Positions 14,200 through 24,364 of a stretch of 64,000 nucleotides of DNA are shown in pieces (positions within the stretch are counted from its first letter, which is position 1; every line of letters begins with the position of its first letter). The notes beneath the pieces are model-generated. The model saw nothing but the letters and a program-made list of their open reading frames with translations. It made no database searches and was not told where the DNA came from. A program made the position numbers and the translations under genes. The DNA comes from Plectrocnemia conspersa (Eukaryota > Arthropoda > Insecta > Trichoptera > Polycentropodidae): contig VTFK01000346.1 in the NCBI GenBank assembly GCA_009617715.1, positions 518,044-582,043 of the forward strand. Reading direction: 5' to 3'.

Positions 14200-15400
14200 A
14201 AAAACATATAATAATCTTCTTAAGAGATAATCATATACAAACATACAAACTAAATAAATGTTTTGCTTGAAAAAATAGATAAGTCAGCATTATTTAAAAA
14301 TGTAGATTTGATATCAAAGTTTACTTTGCAGATATCTTCCCTTATACAATAAAAATGGGTTGTATGGTTCACAATCGCTGATTAGATTAAATATAAACAA
14401 AAGCAAAGAAATACGAAAGAGGTATGTTAAACAACAATCATTAATGCAAATAATTTCTATTGATATATTTTGCAAATCTAATTTACATTGGTATATTTTG
14501 CAATATACCTACTTGATTTACAATTAAATTTATTGGGCAAATTAAAATCTTTTAGAAATTTAATTTTATCTATATTTTACATTACTTACTATTTTTTTTT
14601 AATGTTTACAAAGTTTAAATTAAAAATAAATATATGTGTAAAATATTATATAAAAAAGAATATATGCTAAAATATTATTTTTAAATATATCTATTCATAT
14701 TTTTTGGGATATTTTATATATGCATTATTAAGGGTATATTGGGTGTTAGTATTAATGAGGTAAAGGGATTATGTAGTATTTTGTTTGTAGCCGAAAATAT
14801 TAGCCACTTAGTAGGTGTTAAGACCAAGTTGTAAGAATTACGGTTAAGATAAAAAATAAGGTCAGGATCGATAGATAACCTTTTCCGACTACCTAATAAA
14901 TGTATAAATGATACTGTTAACTTTGATTTCTCTACCTTGATAATATAATACTACATATACATCTTTATTTTTAATCTGCTATATAATTATAAGTGTGATC
15001 TCTGAATATGCATATAATAATAGTATTTACCTTACTTTAAAAAAATGCGATTTGAGTGCGACACATATTATTTAATTTATAACAGTCGTCCATTATAAAC
15101 AAATATATTAGTATTTCAGAAACACTAATAGCATAAGTTAAATTAATAAATATTGTTAAAAAAAGAAGTGTAATTTCTGCATAAAAAACTACAAATAACG
15201 TAAAAAATATATATGTAAATGACATATAACGTTGAAATTACAAAACTAGACTCTTTAACAATTATGATAAAAAACTACGGAGTATTGACTTTTATTGATT
15301 TTTATAGCAAAAGCAATACAATTTAAATTCAAATACTAGACTGATAACTTTATAAATTTCTAAATTATACTATATATAATTTTATACAAAAAGCTATATT
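14200..15400. other. AT-rich stretch, nothing supported
   Basis: Strongly A/T-dominated; the short frames at 14488-14670 and 15037-15225 are of chance type. Confidence 0.4.
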
Positions 15401-15404
15401 TAAT

Positions 15405-15534
15405 TTATAAAAATATATTAAAATATAATTATTTAAAAATATATTAAAATGTAATTTTATAAAAATATATTAAAAAATGATTTTATGAAAATATATTTAA
15501 ATATAATTTTATAAAAATATATTTAAATATAATT
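15405..15534. repeat. 26-bp minisatellite, five units of identical length
   Basis: Five successive units start at 15405, 15431, 15457, 15483 and 15509, each exactly 26 bp and each close to TTATAAAAATATAT followed by TTAAATATAATT. A decayed sixth partial copy follows. The last two units differ at only one position. Confidence 0.9.
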
Positions 15535-16334
15535 TTAAAAAATTTAAATTTTATAAACAGTGTTATATCTTAGGAAGTTTTACTACAAACCATTACTGCA
15601 TTTTAGCTGAGTAAAAAACGAATAAGGAAAAATACACAATATCGTTATCAAAGATCGTTAAAAATAACTTTCGTGTTTCGTATCAATAACTTTTCGCTTT
15701 ATTCAGATCTCGTAGATATGGTGTAGGTTTGACGTTGATGTGCGACTTTTAAGAGAGGCAGTTTAAAACGTCAAATCGCTTTGTATAGAATCAATATAAC
15801 GTATCGGGTATAAAAAAGTCAAATAAAAGAGACGACAAGAAGAAATAAGAGAAAGAAAATACAACAACAACGGCACAAAAGACGAACAAAGGTAATATAA
15901 GTGCCATTTATAAACGAGGACGTGCCAAAAAGTTCCAGAGCTGTCGCTTTTTTATTAACAATGCTCTCATTCAAATGTATACCCATGAAATTGACTTTGA
16001 ATAAATGTAGGTATGTTTTACTTTTAAATCAATAATGGGGATTTTGATACTAAGCTGATGGTGAAGTGTAGCACTTGGATGCGAATCACTGAGTTCCTGT
16101 ATATTCATTTATAGCAATCCGATAGTTTTAAGCTATTTAAAGTTATAGCTCTCTACTACATATGTTTTTCAAACTATAGTTATATGCTCTGACTGATGAT
16201 TTTTGTGGGTCTATATGTTATATATAACCATTGAACTTTTCAACTTATTATCTGCATTAAAAGATATCTTTTAAAATATATAATGGTTTATATTCACAAA
16301 ACGTAGACAAACTATACCACGACCTATTCATAAT

Positions 16335-16770
16335 AAACAAGGCAGTAACGTAAAATTGAATACAAGCGTTAAATACCTGGGCTTACACTCCAAGCTTAAA
16401 TTTAATAAACATATTTTGGAACTATGTTTTAAAGAGCTTGCCATCATTGCAGCCCTTAAACTAATATTTATTAAAAATATCATGCTAGCTACAAAATAAA
16501 AAATCTGTGTGAAGTAACACCAGTAATACTATATTTTTTATAAATTGCAAATCATTCAGAATTAAGCTAAAAAAATAAGGTATTATACACATTTTTAAAG
16601 TAGCTCCATATTAGCATTTTAAAGAGCATTTATGTTCATACTAGAAAAGATTATTAAAATATAATGAGTAAATACACTAACCCACTAATTACATGTATCG
16701 GTGACTACAATAAAAACAACCCTAAATTTGAATACAAACACAAAATGCCAAAGCACATGTTGCTTTAGAG
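16335..16770 (+). pseudogene. Jockey-like LINE fragment, C-terminal part of the reverse-transcriptase ORF
   Basis: The plus-strand translation gives NTSVKYLGL, then LKFNKHILEL, and ELAIIAALKLIF, matching the thumb region after the catalytic core of Jockey-clade RTs (usual pattern KYLG..LD..L.F..HI). Downstream pieces such as HISILKSIYVH and PLITCIGDYN continue the expected C-terminal tail through frameshifts and stops. A related copy lies at 21350-21560. It is a dead, 5'-truncated piece. The catalytic YADD and the endonuclease are missing. Confidence 0.75.
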
Positions 16771-16802
16771 GCTAGAGACAACATAGCAATGGTTACAGAA
16801 CT

Positions 16803-16885
16803 TTAACACTTTACCTACCGCTCACGCCAATTGGCGTCCTGGGTGTGCCGAAAGTTAAACACCGCAGACGCCAATTGGCGTCCTG
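16803..16885 (+). mobile_element. piggyBac-like terminal segment with paired palindromic repeats (putative)
   Basis: TTAA at 16803-16806 is followed by CACTTTACCTACCG and two 24-bp units (16818-16841 and 16862-16885), each containing the palindrome ACGCCAATTGGCGT and ending in CCTG, offset by 44 bp. This is the same layout as the 5677-5743 pair (24-bp palindromic units offset by 43 bp, close to a TTAA-like site). I could not find the opposite end, so this may be a solo end or a MITE with a decayed partner. Confidence 0.4.
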
Positions 16886-16899
16886 TGTATATGATCGTT

Positions 16900-17450
16900 T
16901 CCATGTCAAATTAAAAATATATATGTTTAGTGTTTTATTTGATTTTTTTTAAGAGATGACTAAATAAATGTATGAATTTTTATTTTATTTTAATAAAATT
17001 TACTAAAATTGTTACTTAATTTATTTTTAATTTTTTCTATATTTTTTAGCTTAATTTGTAGAAAAGTTTTTGTAGTTTTTTATATTTAATATTATTATAA
17101 ATATAAAGCTAATGATAAATTGTAAACATAATATATTTAATTAGTATGATTGTGAAATTATTTATATTATTAAAAAAAACATTTTATCAAAAAATTAGTA
17201 TGTCAAAATATTAAAGTGGCTTAGTTTATATTTAAAATAAATGTTTCTATATAAAGTAAGTTTGTATCAATTCACCAATGACAATAAAAAAATTAGCTGA
17301 CAGTGGAAACACGTGAAGGCTTTTACTTCATCTTAAAATTTTGGAAATCCGTAAGTATATAATCCCCTTTCCCTCACTATCTTTCACAAAGTGAAAAATA
17401 GAAAGCAAAATAAGTATCGTAAAACTGTATGTTTTTTTAGGTTTATCTTT
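16900..17450. other. AT-rich stretch, nothing supported
   Basis: Nearly pure A/T with long T and A runs and no coding signal. Confidence 0.4.
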
Positions 17451-17459
17451 TGAAATTAA

Positions 17460-18420
17460 ATATTGGTCGGCAGATCAATATTTTATTTTTTTGCCGATCG
17501 GCAGATCGGCAGTAAGGGCTCCTGGGCCGCCACGCTTGGGGTGCAGCGCTATCGCTCCTCAGTAATAGACGCCGTGTAAACATAATTTGCGTGTTTTCAT
17601 AGGTACCGTCTCACATAGGCCCACGTAACAATATGCTATTTTATAAAATTAAGAGGTTTATAAACGGTCAAAAAGATTTTAAGCTTAAAAATATAAAAGG
17701 TATGATATGAAAAAAACAGTGAAAAGCCAGTATGTGAATTACAAAAACGGTTTTTAAACTTCTAAGGTAAAAATGGGCTTGATTGTTAAAATTCGACATC
17801 ATCGTGAGATTTTTTTTATCAAATCGAATCAAAGTATTTGCCAACAACCGGTTTTACTGACCAATTTAGCGAAAGAAGGCAAGAAAAATCTGCAATGGAA
17901 AGTGCCATATGTAAATACGGGAACAAAGGTAGCCAATGACCACTACCCCAGACACTTCAGAGTTTATGAAATCAGAACTTTAAGAGCGTTCCAACTTGTA
18001 TTTAATAAGTTCATTTGAGCTTCAACCAAGAGAAGACTGAACCACTTCCGGACTAACGAAGCTCACAGGAGCGGCCGCTTCTCTCTTCGCATCCATGTTC
18101 CAGTTCAACGTCCGATATCCAGAGTTAAACCCGCTTTGGAAACGCCTGGAGCCTACAAAGGCAGCATTGGAAACATCACGTATAACATACATTAAAAAAC
18201 TGTACGATCTTAATTGTTGTACAATAATCAAACAATCACAAAAAATAACCTTTAAAAACAAAAGGTCAGGACACTTTGATTTTCACATGCAATATTTCCA
18301 AATAAACACACACGCGTATTGCAATAGCCGCGTGTGGCTCGCGAGCCACACTTTACCAATTCCTGATATATACAGATTTGGAGAACTTTCTAAGCGGGCT
18401 TATTGATTATAATTCTGTGG
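17460..18420. other. Mixed-composition stretch, unidentified, with a perfect palindrome at 18333-18348
   Basis: GCCGATCGGCAGATCGGC at about 17493 is a small inverted or direct repeat. A perfect 16-bp palindrome, GTGGCTCGCGAGCCAC, lies near 18333. Similar palindromes occur near the ends of hAT elements, as at 45161 here. The two open frames (17773-18018 and 18095-18406) show no domain I recognise. Confidence 0.3.
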
Positions 18421-18479
18421 TTTCGTTTAATTTTTTATGATGTACTTTAGGGTCTGCGTGACGTGACAGAGATTACTAA

Positions 18480-19260
18480 GCTTTAATTGCAGTAGCATTG
18501 TGTTTTGTACTAAGTTACGGAAAAAAAAACAATTGTGTTCTTGAGATAATAAAAATTGGAAAAGCAGTTTCCGAAACAACTTGGTTGTTTAAAATTCTAT
18601 CCCGTGAGAAATTGTCGAAATTCCAAATTCCTGGTATTTGTTGGAAAGTCTGCATTGTGATTTTAGTAGATTTTAAACTTCAATTTATTTTATTAGAGGG
18701 GCAGTCGTGCAATATGTAGTTGTCGTGCAAGAGAACAGACACTTTTTAGTTGTGCAAAACTAGACGTCACAGTCTTAGGTTTATTTTGATTTTTTTTGAC
18801 AATAAGTTTCAGCCCTAACGTATTGGATTTTATCAACCGCAGACCACTCACCGATTTTGGAACATGATTTAAGGATTCATTTTATTTTTTTATAACAATT
18901 CTATTAAGGCTTATTAAATTTATGCGCATTTTGAGTGAAAAAATATATAGTAGGCATAATTTTTTTTTGTATTAGAACAAAGAAACTTTTTCTTATACCC
19001 TTTAAATGCAGATGTTCAAAAAAAAGGAAGGGTATTTCTAAAAGTAATATGATATAAATGCATTCTAAAATATTATGTTTCCTAAATAAAAATTCTCTGC
19101 ATTATATGTATTTTAATATAATTCTAATACGTAAAAATAATTCGTCAATATAAGTTAAAATTTTGACTATAATTATAATAGGGTTCATTAATTAATTTTT
19201 AATTAAAATTAAAACGCCGCATTCAATTATATATCGCTTTGATTAATACAATATATATAT
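18480..19260. other. AT-rich stretch, nothing supported
   Basis: No domain or repeat is recognised; mostly A/T runs. Confidence 0.4.
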
Positions 19261-19269
19261 ATTTATATC

Positions 19270-19640
19270 GCTCATCGGCGATTTTACGCTCTAATTCCAC
19301 GGAAAGTGTTCCCGACACGTTTCTGGAAACTTTTCACTTAGGTCCGGAAATCCAGGAAGCGGCACGTGCATCGACTCGGTCATAGGTCCCAAAGATCCTT
19401 TTGTCTTGCGACATCTGCGAAAATGTGACAAAAAAGAAGAATGGAAAGAGATTTATGAAATTTCATAATGAGTTTCGACCGCGAGACCTCACCTGCGTAT
19501 CCACTTCCGAGGACTGTCAACGCTGGGGGCCACGGGGCTTCGCCCCCGTGACTAATGGCTCCGTCTGCGATAAGACCCCCGAAGCGCACTTAATGAGTTT
19601 CGACCGAGTCGCTCCGATTCAATTTACGCCTAATTTATTT
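19270..19640. other. GC-rich non-coding island with a small GC hairpin
   Basis: A sharp compositional island contains CACGGGG-CTTCGC-CCCCGTG near 19533 (7-bp stem, 6-nt loop) and two copies of AATGAGTTTCGACCG (about 19467 and 19592). Open frames exist on both strands but look like by-products of GC content, with no domain. It is a candidate conserved regulatory element. Confidence 0.4.
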
Positions 19641-19699
19641 ATTTATTCGACCGAACGGTGGGAGAGTTTAAATAAAAAAAATATTTCCTAGTTCAACCC

Positions 19700-20330
19700 A
19701 GTTGCTATGTTGTTATATGCTCTTATGATGAATACAATGAGCTTATTATGTGCAAAGCCTTATGGAATAAAACCAGTATTTTTTTTAAAGCTCTATGATG
19801 TTTAAATTCAAGCGATAGTAATAATATATAATACAACTTTTTATAATAACCTTAAACAACTTCACTGATTTCTAAGAACAGTAATTTAAAAACATTGCCA
19901 TAATCATACCGAAAAATACTTTCAAGATATTTATTTACTGAGCTCTAGAATCGATGATTATAAGTATATACATCTTGCTTTTGGCATAAATATAATTTTT
20001 AGTAGCTCCGGCTCATTAAAATAATTAAACATAATCTTAAGGTTAAATAGTACATAGTTATAAATATACATAATTTTATGTTTCATAATTAACATAATTA
20101 TTTTATGAACTATTAAGGTAATGTTTTTTTTTTATCTTATGCTTTTATTATTAATAATTTTAAATCAACATTTTAATGTCCTCTTATAAACTAAAAAAAT
20201 AATAATAAACCAGTAATGTATTTCATTGTATTTTTAACTGTATATTAAACGTACATAAAAAATATGAAGAGCTTGGAGCTATTTAAATTTAAGAATATCC
20301 ATAAGCTTTTGCTGAATCGTCGCCATGCTG
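19700..20330. other. AT-rich stretch, nothing supported
   Basis: No feature is recognised. Confidence 0.4.
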
Positions 20331-20429
20331 ATATTATACTTGATTGCTATTATTTATTAAGTCAGTTATTGAATAAGTGAACAAATTTACAATCTTGACC
20401 ACTGCTGACAGACTAATGACGGTCGGTTG

Positions 20430-20640
20430 GGATCGGGCAGCCGAAGAAAAACAGATAATATCAAGCGCGTTCGGTGTGATACATTTCATTTCGTTCGCTC
20501 GCGTGTTAAGTGACGAGAGTGAGTGAGAGATAAGAGCGTGCGTTACATGCGTCACTTAACACGCGAGCGAGCGAAAAGGAATGTATCTCACCGTACGCGC
20601 CTGGTTAATATGGGGTCAAACATTTTTGTTCGCGGAAAAT
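20430..20640. repeat. Fold-back (head-to-head) repeat with arms of about 60 bp
   Basis: The arm ending at about 20512 and the arm starting at about 20550 are inverted copies. The innermost 25 bases match at 24 positions: the right arm reads GTCACTTAACACGCGAGCGA and the left arm its complement. Similarity then continues outwards through a GTATC.CACCG..CGCGC segment. The loop is about 37 bp. A third, single copy lies at about 31908-31960. Likely a palindromic fold-back transposon or two head-to-head insertions. Confidence 0.75.
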
Positions 20641-20659
20641 AGTTTAGATAACCTTGGTA

Positions 20660-21340
20660 TACAACAATGTGACATGAAAAAGACATTGGGCTATACCCGT
20701 GTAAGCCCCATTAACCACCCCGAAAGCAGAAATACATTTTATATTGCAAAATTTTATATATTATGTATGGTGAACTTTTGAAAAGCAAGCAATATGAGCA
20801 ATTACTAAAATTAATACTGCACTTAAAAAAAAGCGCAGAAGGGTAATAATTTTTTACTATGACAATGTGCGATTTTTTGCCGATGATGACCCAAAACGGA
20901 CTAAAATAATTTAATTTGGATGCTATTAAGCACCCACCATACTTTCCAGAAGCAGTTCCTTTTGATTTTTATATTATCAGGGCATCGCAATTTTTTTAGA
21001 TAGAAAAATAATTAAAATAGAAAGAAAAAAAAAGTTTAATTTATTTTTTTGCATCAGTTACAGTAATTTTATTTTGATAGCTTAAATAAGCTGCTACAAA
21101 CATAAAATAGAGTTGTAACCACTAACAAAAAAAAGAAATACAAAAAAAAAGACACATCAACCCATAAATTTATATATTTTGTATATGTATATATATATTA
21201 TGTAACAACGATTACAATATTGTATAATTATTATAAAGTAAACCTGACTATCTGCTAAGTAAAAGCTATGTTGTTTCATTAAAAAATGAACACTCAATGC
21301 CGCGTAAAATAAAATTAAAATAAAAGCAATTATTTAAAAA
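20660..21340. other. AT-rich stretch, nothing supported
   Basis: No coding support. A short segment at 20820-20990 hints at a very decayed transposase tail (Tc1- or mariner-like wording), but too weakly to call. Confidence 0.3.
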
Positions 21341-21349
21341 AACGTAAAC

Positions 21350-21560
21350 TAAATGAGGAGGGCAATAACGTCACATGGAAAACAAGCGTTAAATACTTGG
21401 GCTTACAACTAGACTCCAAGCTTAAATTTAATAAACATACTTTGGAACTTCGCTCTAAAAGGCTTGCCGCCATTGCGGCTCTTAGACCGATTTTGAATAG
21501 AAAAAGCGCGCTAACTGTAAAAAATAAAATTTTAATAATATATATAAAAAACTAATAAGA
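21350..21560 (+). pseudogene. Jockey-like LINE fragment (RT thumb region)
   Basis: The translation contains TSVKYLGLQLDSKLKFNKH, then RSKRLAAIAALRPILNRKSA and LTVKNKILIIYIK, the region just after the RT palm in Jockey-clade elements. It stops abruptly in A/T-rich sequence on both sides. It is a better-preserved relative of the fragment at 16335 and agrees with those at 51935 (minus) and 59690, so one family has seeded the region several times. Confidence 0.8.
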
Positions 21561-21599
21561 GCAAGCAAATATTTTTTTTTCAAAGCAAAAGTTTTTCTG

Positions 21600-21940
21600 C
21601 GGTTTCGCCCAAAATAAATGAAATATAATTAATTAAAGTCTATATTGGTAAAAATATTATAATTTAGAACAAAATATAAACAAAGTAAAAAAAAAATTAG
21701 AAACCAACGCTTTTTTTTTATTATTAAAATAAAAGCACGTAAATTGTTTTAAGTCTGAATTTTACTACTTTAATTTATCCAAATTATGTTATGGTTATTT
21801 ACACATATATTATAATCAAAAGTAATGCTTCAAAATCACTTAATATATTTTGTGCAAAAATTTCTCATCTCAATGAAACAAATAATTCTATTAGATATTA
21901 TAATTACTTAATTTTAATACAAAAAATATAAAACTTATTA
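21600..21940. other. AT-rich stretch, nothing supported
   Basis: No feature is recognised. Confidence 0.4.
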
Positions 21941-21949
21941 TGGAGCTAG

Positions 21950-22420
21950 ATAATTTACACATAGGAAAGGGCAAAGTGTTACTCCTTGTCAAGCCCCCTA
22001 CATTTATTAAATTTCGCAAATTCCAAATTAAATTTTTCATTCCGCCATCAATCAAAATCGACGGTCAGCGGTTGGGGATGGCCATTACCAGTGGAAAAGC
22101 AATTAAACGGGTAAACAGCACTAATGATTTTGCGGCTCGCGTGCCCCCAATTTGTATCGCTGACTCCAAGGGCGTTCGTCACCCCCTTTTTCTATTTCGG
22201 CGATGCCATATGGCCGAGTTCGCATGTATGGCGCCCTTCGTTACCTAACATAATTTGTATCGGGACGAAGAGGTGGGTGAGTTGCGTTATCGCCGAAATT
22301 AATTACCCCACGCTTCCGCCGCTGATGAAAATTTGGATTCGAGCCCTTTTTAACCGTGTTTACATACGGCGCTGATTTGCGGCGTCTTAATCGAGGGTCG
22401 TGTTGAAAATATTGGAAAAT
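21950..22420. other. GC-rich non-coding island
   Basis: About 470 bp of balanced composition with many CpG steps (for example GATTTTGCGGCTCGCGTGCC and TTATCGCCGAAATTAATTAC) between strongly AT-rich flanks. Three overlapping open frames on both strands (21940-22248, 22124-22375, 22241-22441) disagree and show no domain. That is the expected by-product of a conserved non-coding block. Candidate enhancer in the dpr intron. Confidence 0.4.
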
Positions 22421-22597
22421 AACGATACGAGTATAAAACATTTTGTACGATCAAAAAGTTTTATTTTATTGTTTCTCATTTGGACTAAGTAATAATTATG
22501 TAACTATAATAATTTTATATTTTAACACAAAATATTATTTGAAAATTATTAAAAGATGTAGCGATTCATACATAATACTAGTCGAGAGATACGGAAT

Positions 22598-22665
22598 ACG
22601 TGCGTCTGAGGTCCCGCAAGCGGTGCCCGCGAACCAAACAGCCGCCAAAAAGTACGCCACATTCG
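22598..22665 (+). repeat. Copy 2 of the unidentified interspersed repeat
   Basis: This matches 10930-11000 in the same orientation: GCGTCTGAGGTCC..GTGCCCG..ACC..GCCGCCAAAAAGTACGCC. No coding meaning is visible. Confidence 0.5.
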
Positions 22666-22939
22666 TACGATCCCCTCCAACAAGTACATTTTTGTTATAC
22701 ATTTTAAACACAATACATAATTTTTTAATAAAATAAATTATGCGAGACAAGCAAATTTTATTAATTAAAGATATTTTTACTTACATAAAATTAAAATAGT
22801 AACTATTTAATGGTAAAGTCAAACTATTTTTATATATCAAAAAATGGATAAACACTTACAAGTCAATTTTAACCAATTACCAGTAACTTTACTAATTAAA
22901 CCATCATTCACAGGTTTGCTCAAAAACGGTACCACTTTG

Positions 22940-23240
22940 AACAAATTCGTCTAATCTCTTCCTTTGACAAAAGTTCGCCATTGACTCTTTTCCCATTCCG
23001 GAAATATTTTATTATTGCGTCACTCGCAACTCAATTTTATAAATCAATGTCTGAAAATTGTTTGCCCGCTCGCCGTTATTCCACCAGCATCGCTTTTCCG
23101 AAGAATTCACCAGAAAGTTCGTCAACTTTGACATTTATCCAGGCTCTCGGCCCTTAATTTAAGGGACATAGAGGGCTTTGACCGCCCACCTCGCTTGCCA
23201 GACATCACAGGGACCCGTGAATGGTAAATAAAATGAAAAT
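22940..23240. other. GC-rich non-coding island
   Basis: This balanced-composition block includes TTGCCCGCTCGCCGTTATTC and GACCGCCCACCTCGCTTGCC, with no open frame across it. Candidate conserved regulatory element about 2.7 kb downstream of the dpr exon. Confidence 0.4.
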
Positions 23241-23289
23241 TTGCGACAAACGCTAAATTGGTTTATTGAAGTGTGGGTTTCATTGTTGC

Positions 23290-24360
23290 TTCGACGTTTA
23301 ATTTGAAAACATTTTGCAGGCTAGTTGAATGAACTTTACTGTAAAATATAAGGGCCGGTATTGCGCAAACTGTGGGGCGATGAAATGATTACGCTGTATT
23401 AAAAAATTGCCGCAGACACAATTTAGAACTAATCTGAAGGTTTCTACATTTATTACTATACTGACTTTTGGTTTGCAAGTAAGCAATTTAAATAGTATAC
23501 ATTTAAATATGCAAACGATACATTAAAATAAAATAAATTTGACAACACTGCGATTAGTCTATAGTTCTTAATGCATAATTTGCAACCCTTATTATAAATA
23601 AGGTCAAGAATTGATGACGTCATAAAAATCAAATCAAAAATAAGTTTTAGTAAGCAACAATGCTGACTTTCCAACCCTTAAAAATTAATCAAAAATCAGA
23701 TTTGGACCAGAAGTTTTTAAAGCCGTTTTTAAGATCTAATCTCTCAGTTTCCTTGATGGTCAATATTAAAGAACAAGTACAAAAAGTTCAATTGAGCGAA
23801 AGACAATAAAAATACTCGAAAATAGGACAGAAGTATTGTGCAAAGTCAACAACAATGTTTTGTGAACCTTTTAAATTTTTTTCATTGAAGTTCTTCACTT
23901 TTAGCATCAAAAAATAATTTATTTGACACTTTTCTAACGTAAATTTTAAAAATCATAGCAAATTTTTAATACCGACAATTCAAAAACAAAAACAAAAACA
24001 AAATACCATATAAACTCACTTATATCTAGAATCGGTGAATACGACTAGACCAAAAATAAAAAAATTATTGATTTATCTATTTCAATACTATTTGTTTTTA
24101 TTTAAGTTTGGTTTTTGTAATTTTCCTAAATTTTATTATAACTAAAATTTAATTTTTCTAAATTTTCCTTTTAAACAAGATAATTGTTATAAACCAGCAT
24201 TGATAATTTATGCATTTTCCTGTGTTTTTATGACGATATATTTATTTTTAATTTTTTTGTTAAATATAGAGAAGCTTGATTTAAATTAAACAAAATCTGT
24301 GAGATTAGGAAAATCTAGGTTAATCTAATCTCTGATAATCAGTCGGCATTATATTGTAAT
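23290..24360. other. AT-rich stretch, nothing supported
   Basis: The short frames are of chance type. A (CAAAAA)n run occurs at about 23985. Confidence 0.4.
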
Positions 24361-24364
24361 GTTT

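Noticed and set aside
18333..18348. Palindrome GTGGCTCGCGAGCCAC as the end of a hAT element
   Set aside because: A hAT-like subterminal palindrome, but no partner terminus, target duplication or transposase remains were found nearby.
17773..18406. Two consecutive plus frames (81 and 103 codons)
   Set aside because: No recognisable domain, no shared frame or splice junctions, and composition matches the mixed surroundings.
20820..20990. Possible decayed transposase tail
   Set aside because: A few residues resemble a mariner or Tc1 C-terminus, but the match is too short and broken to support.
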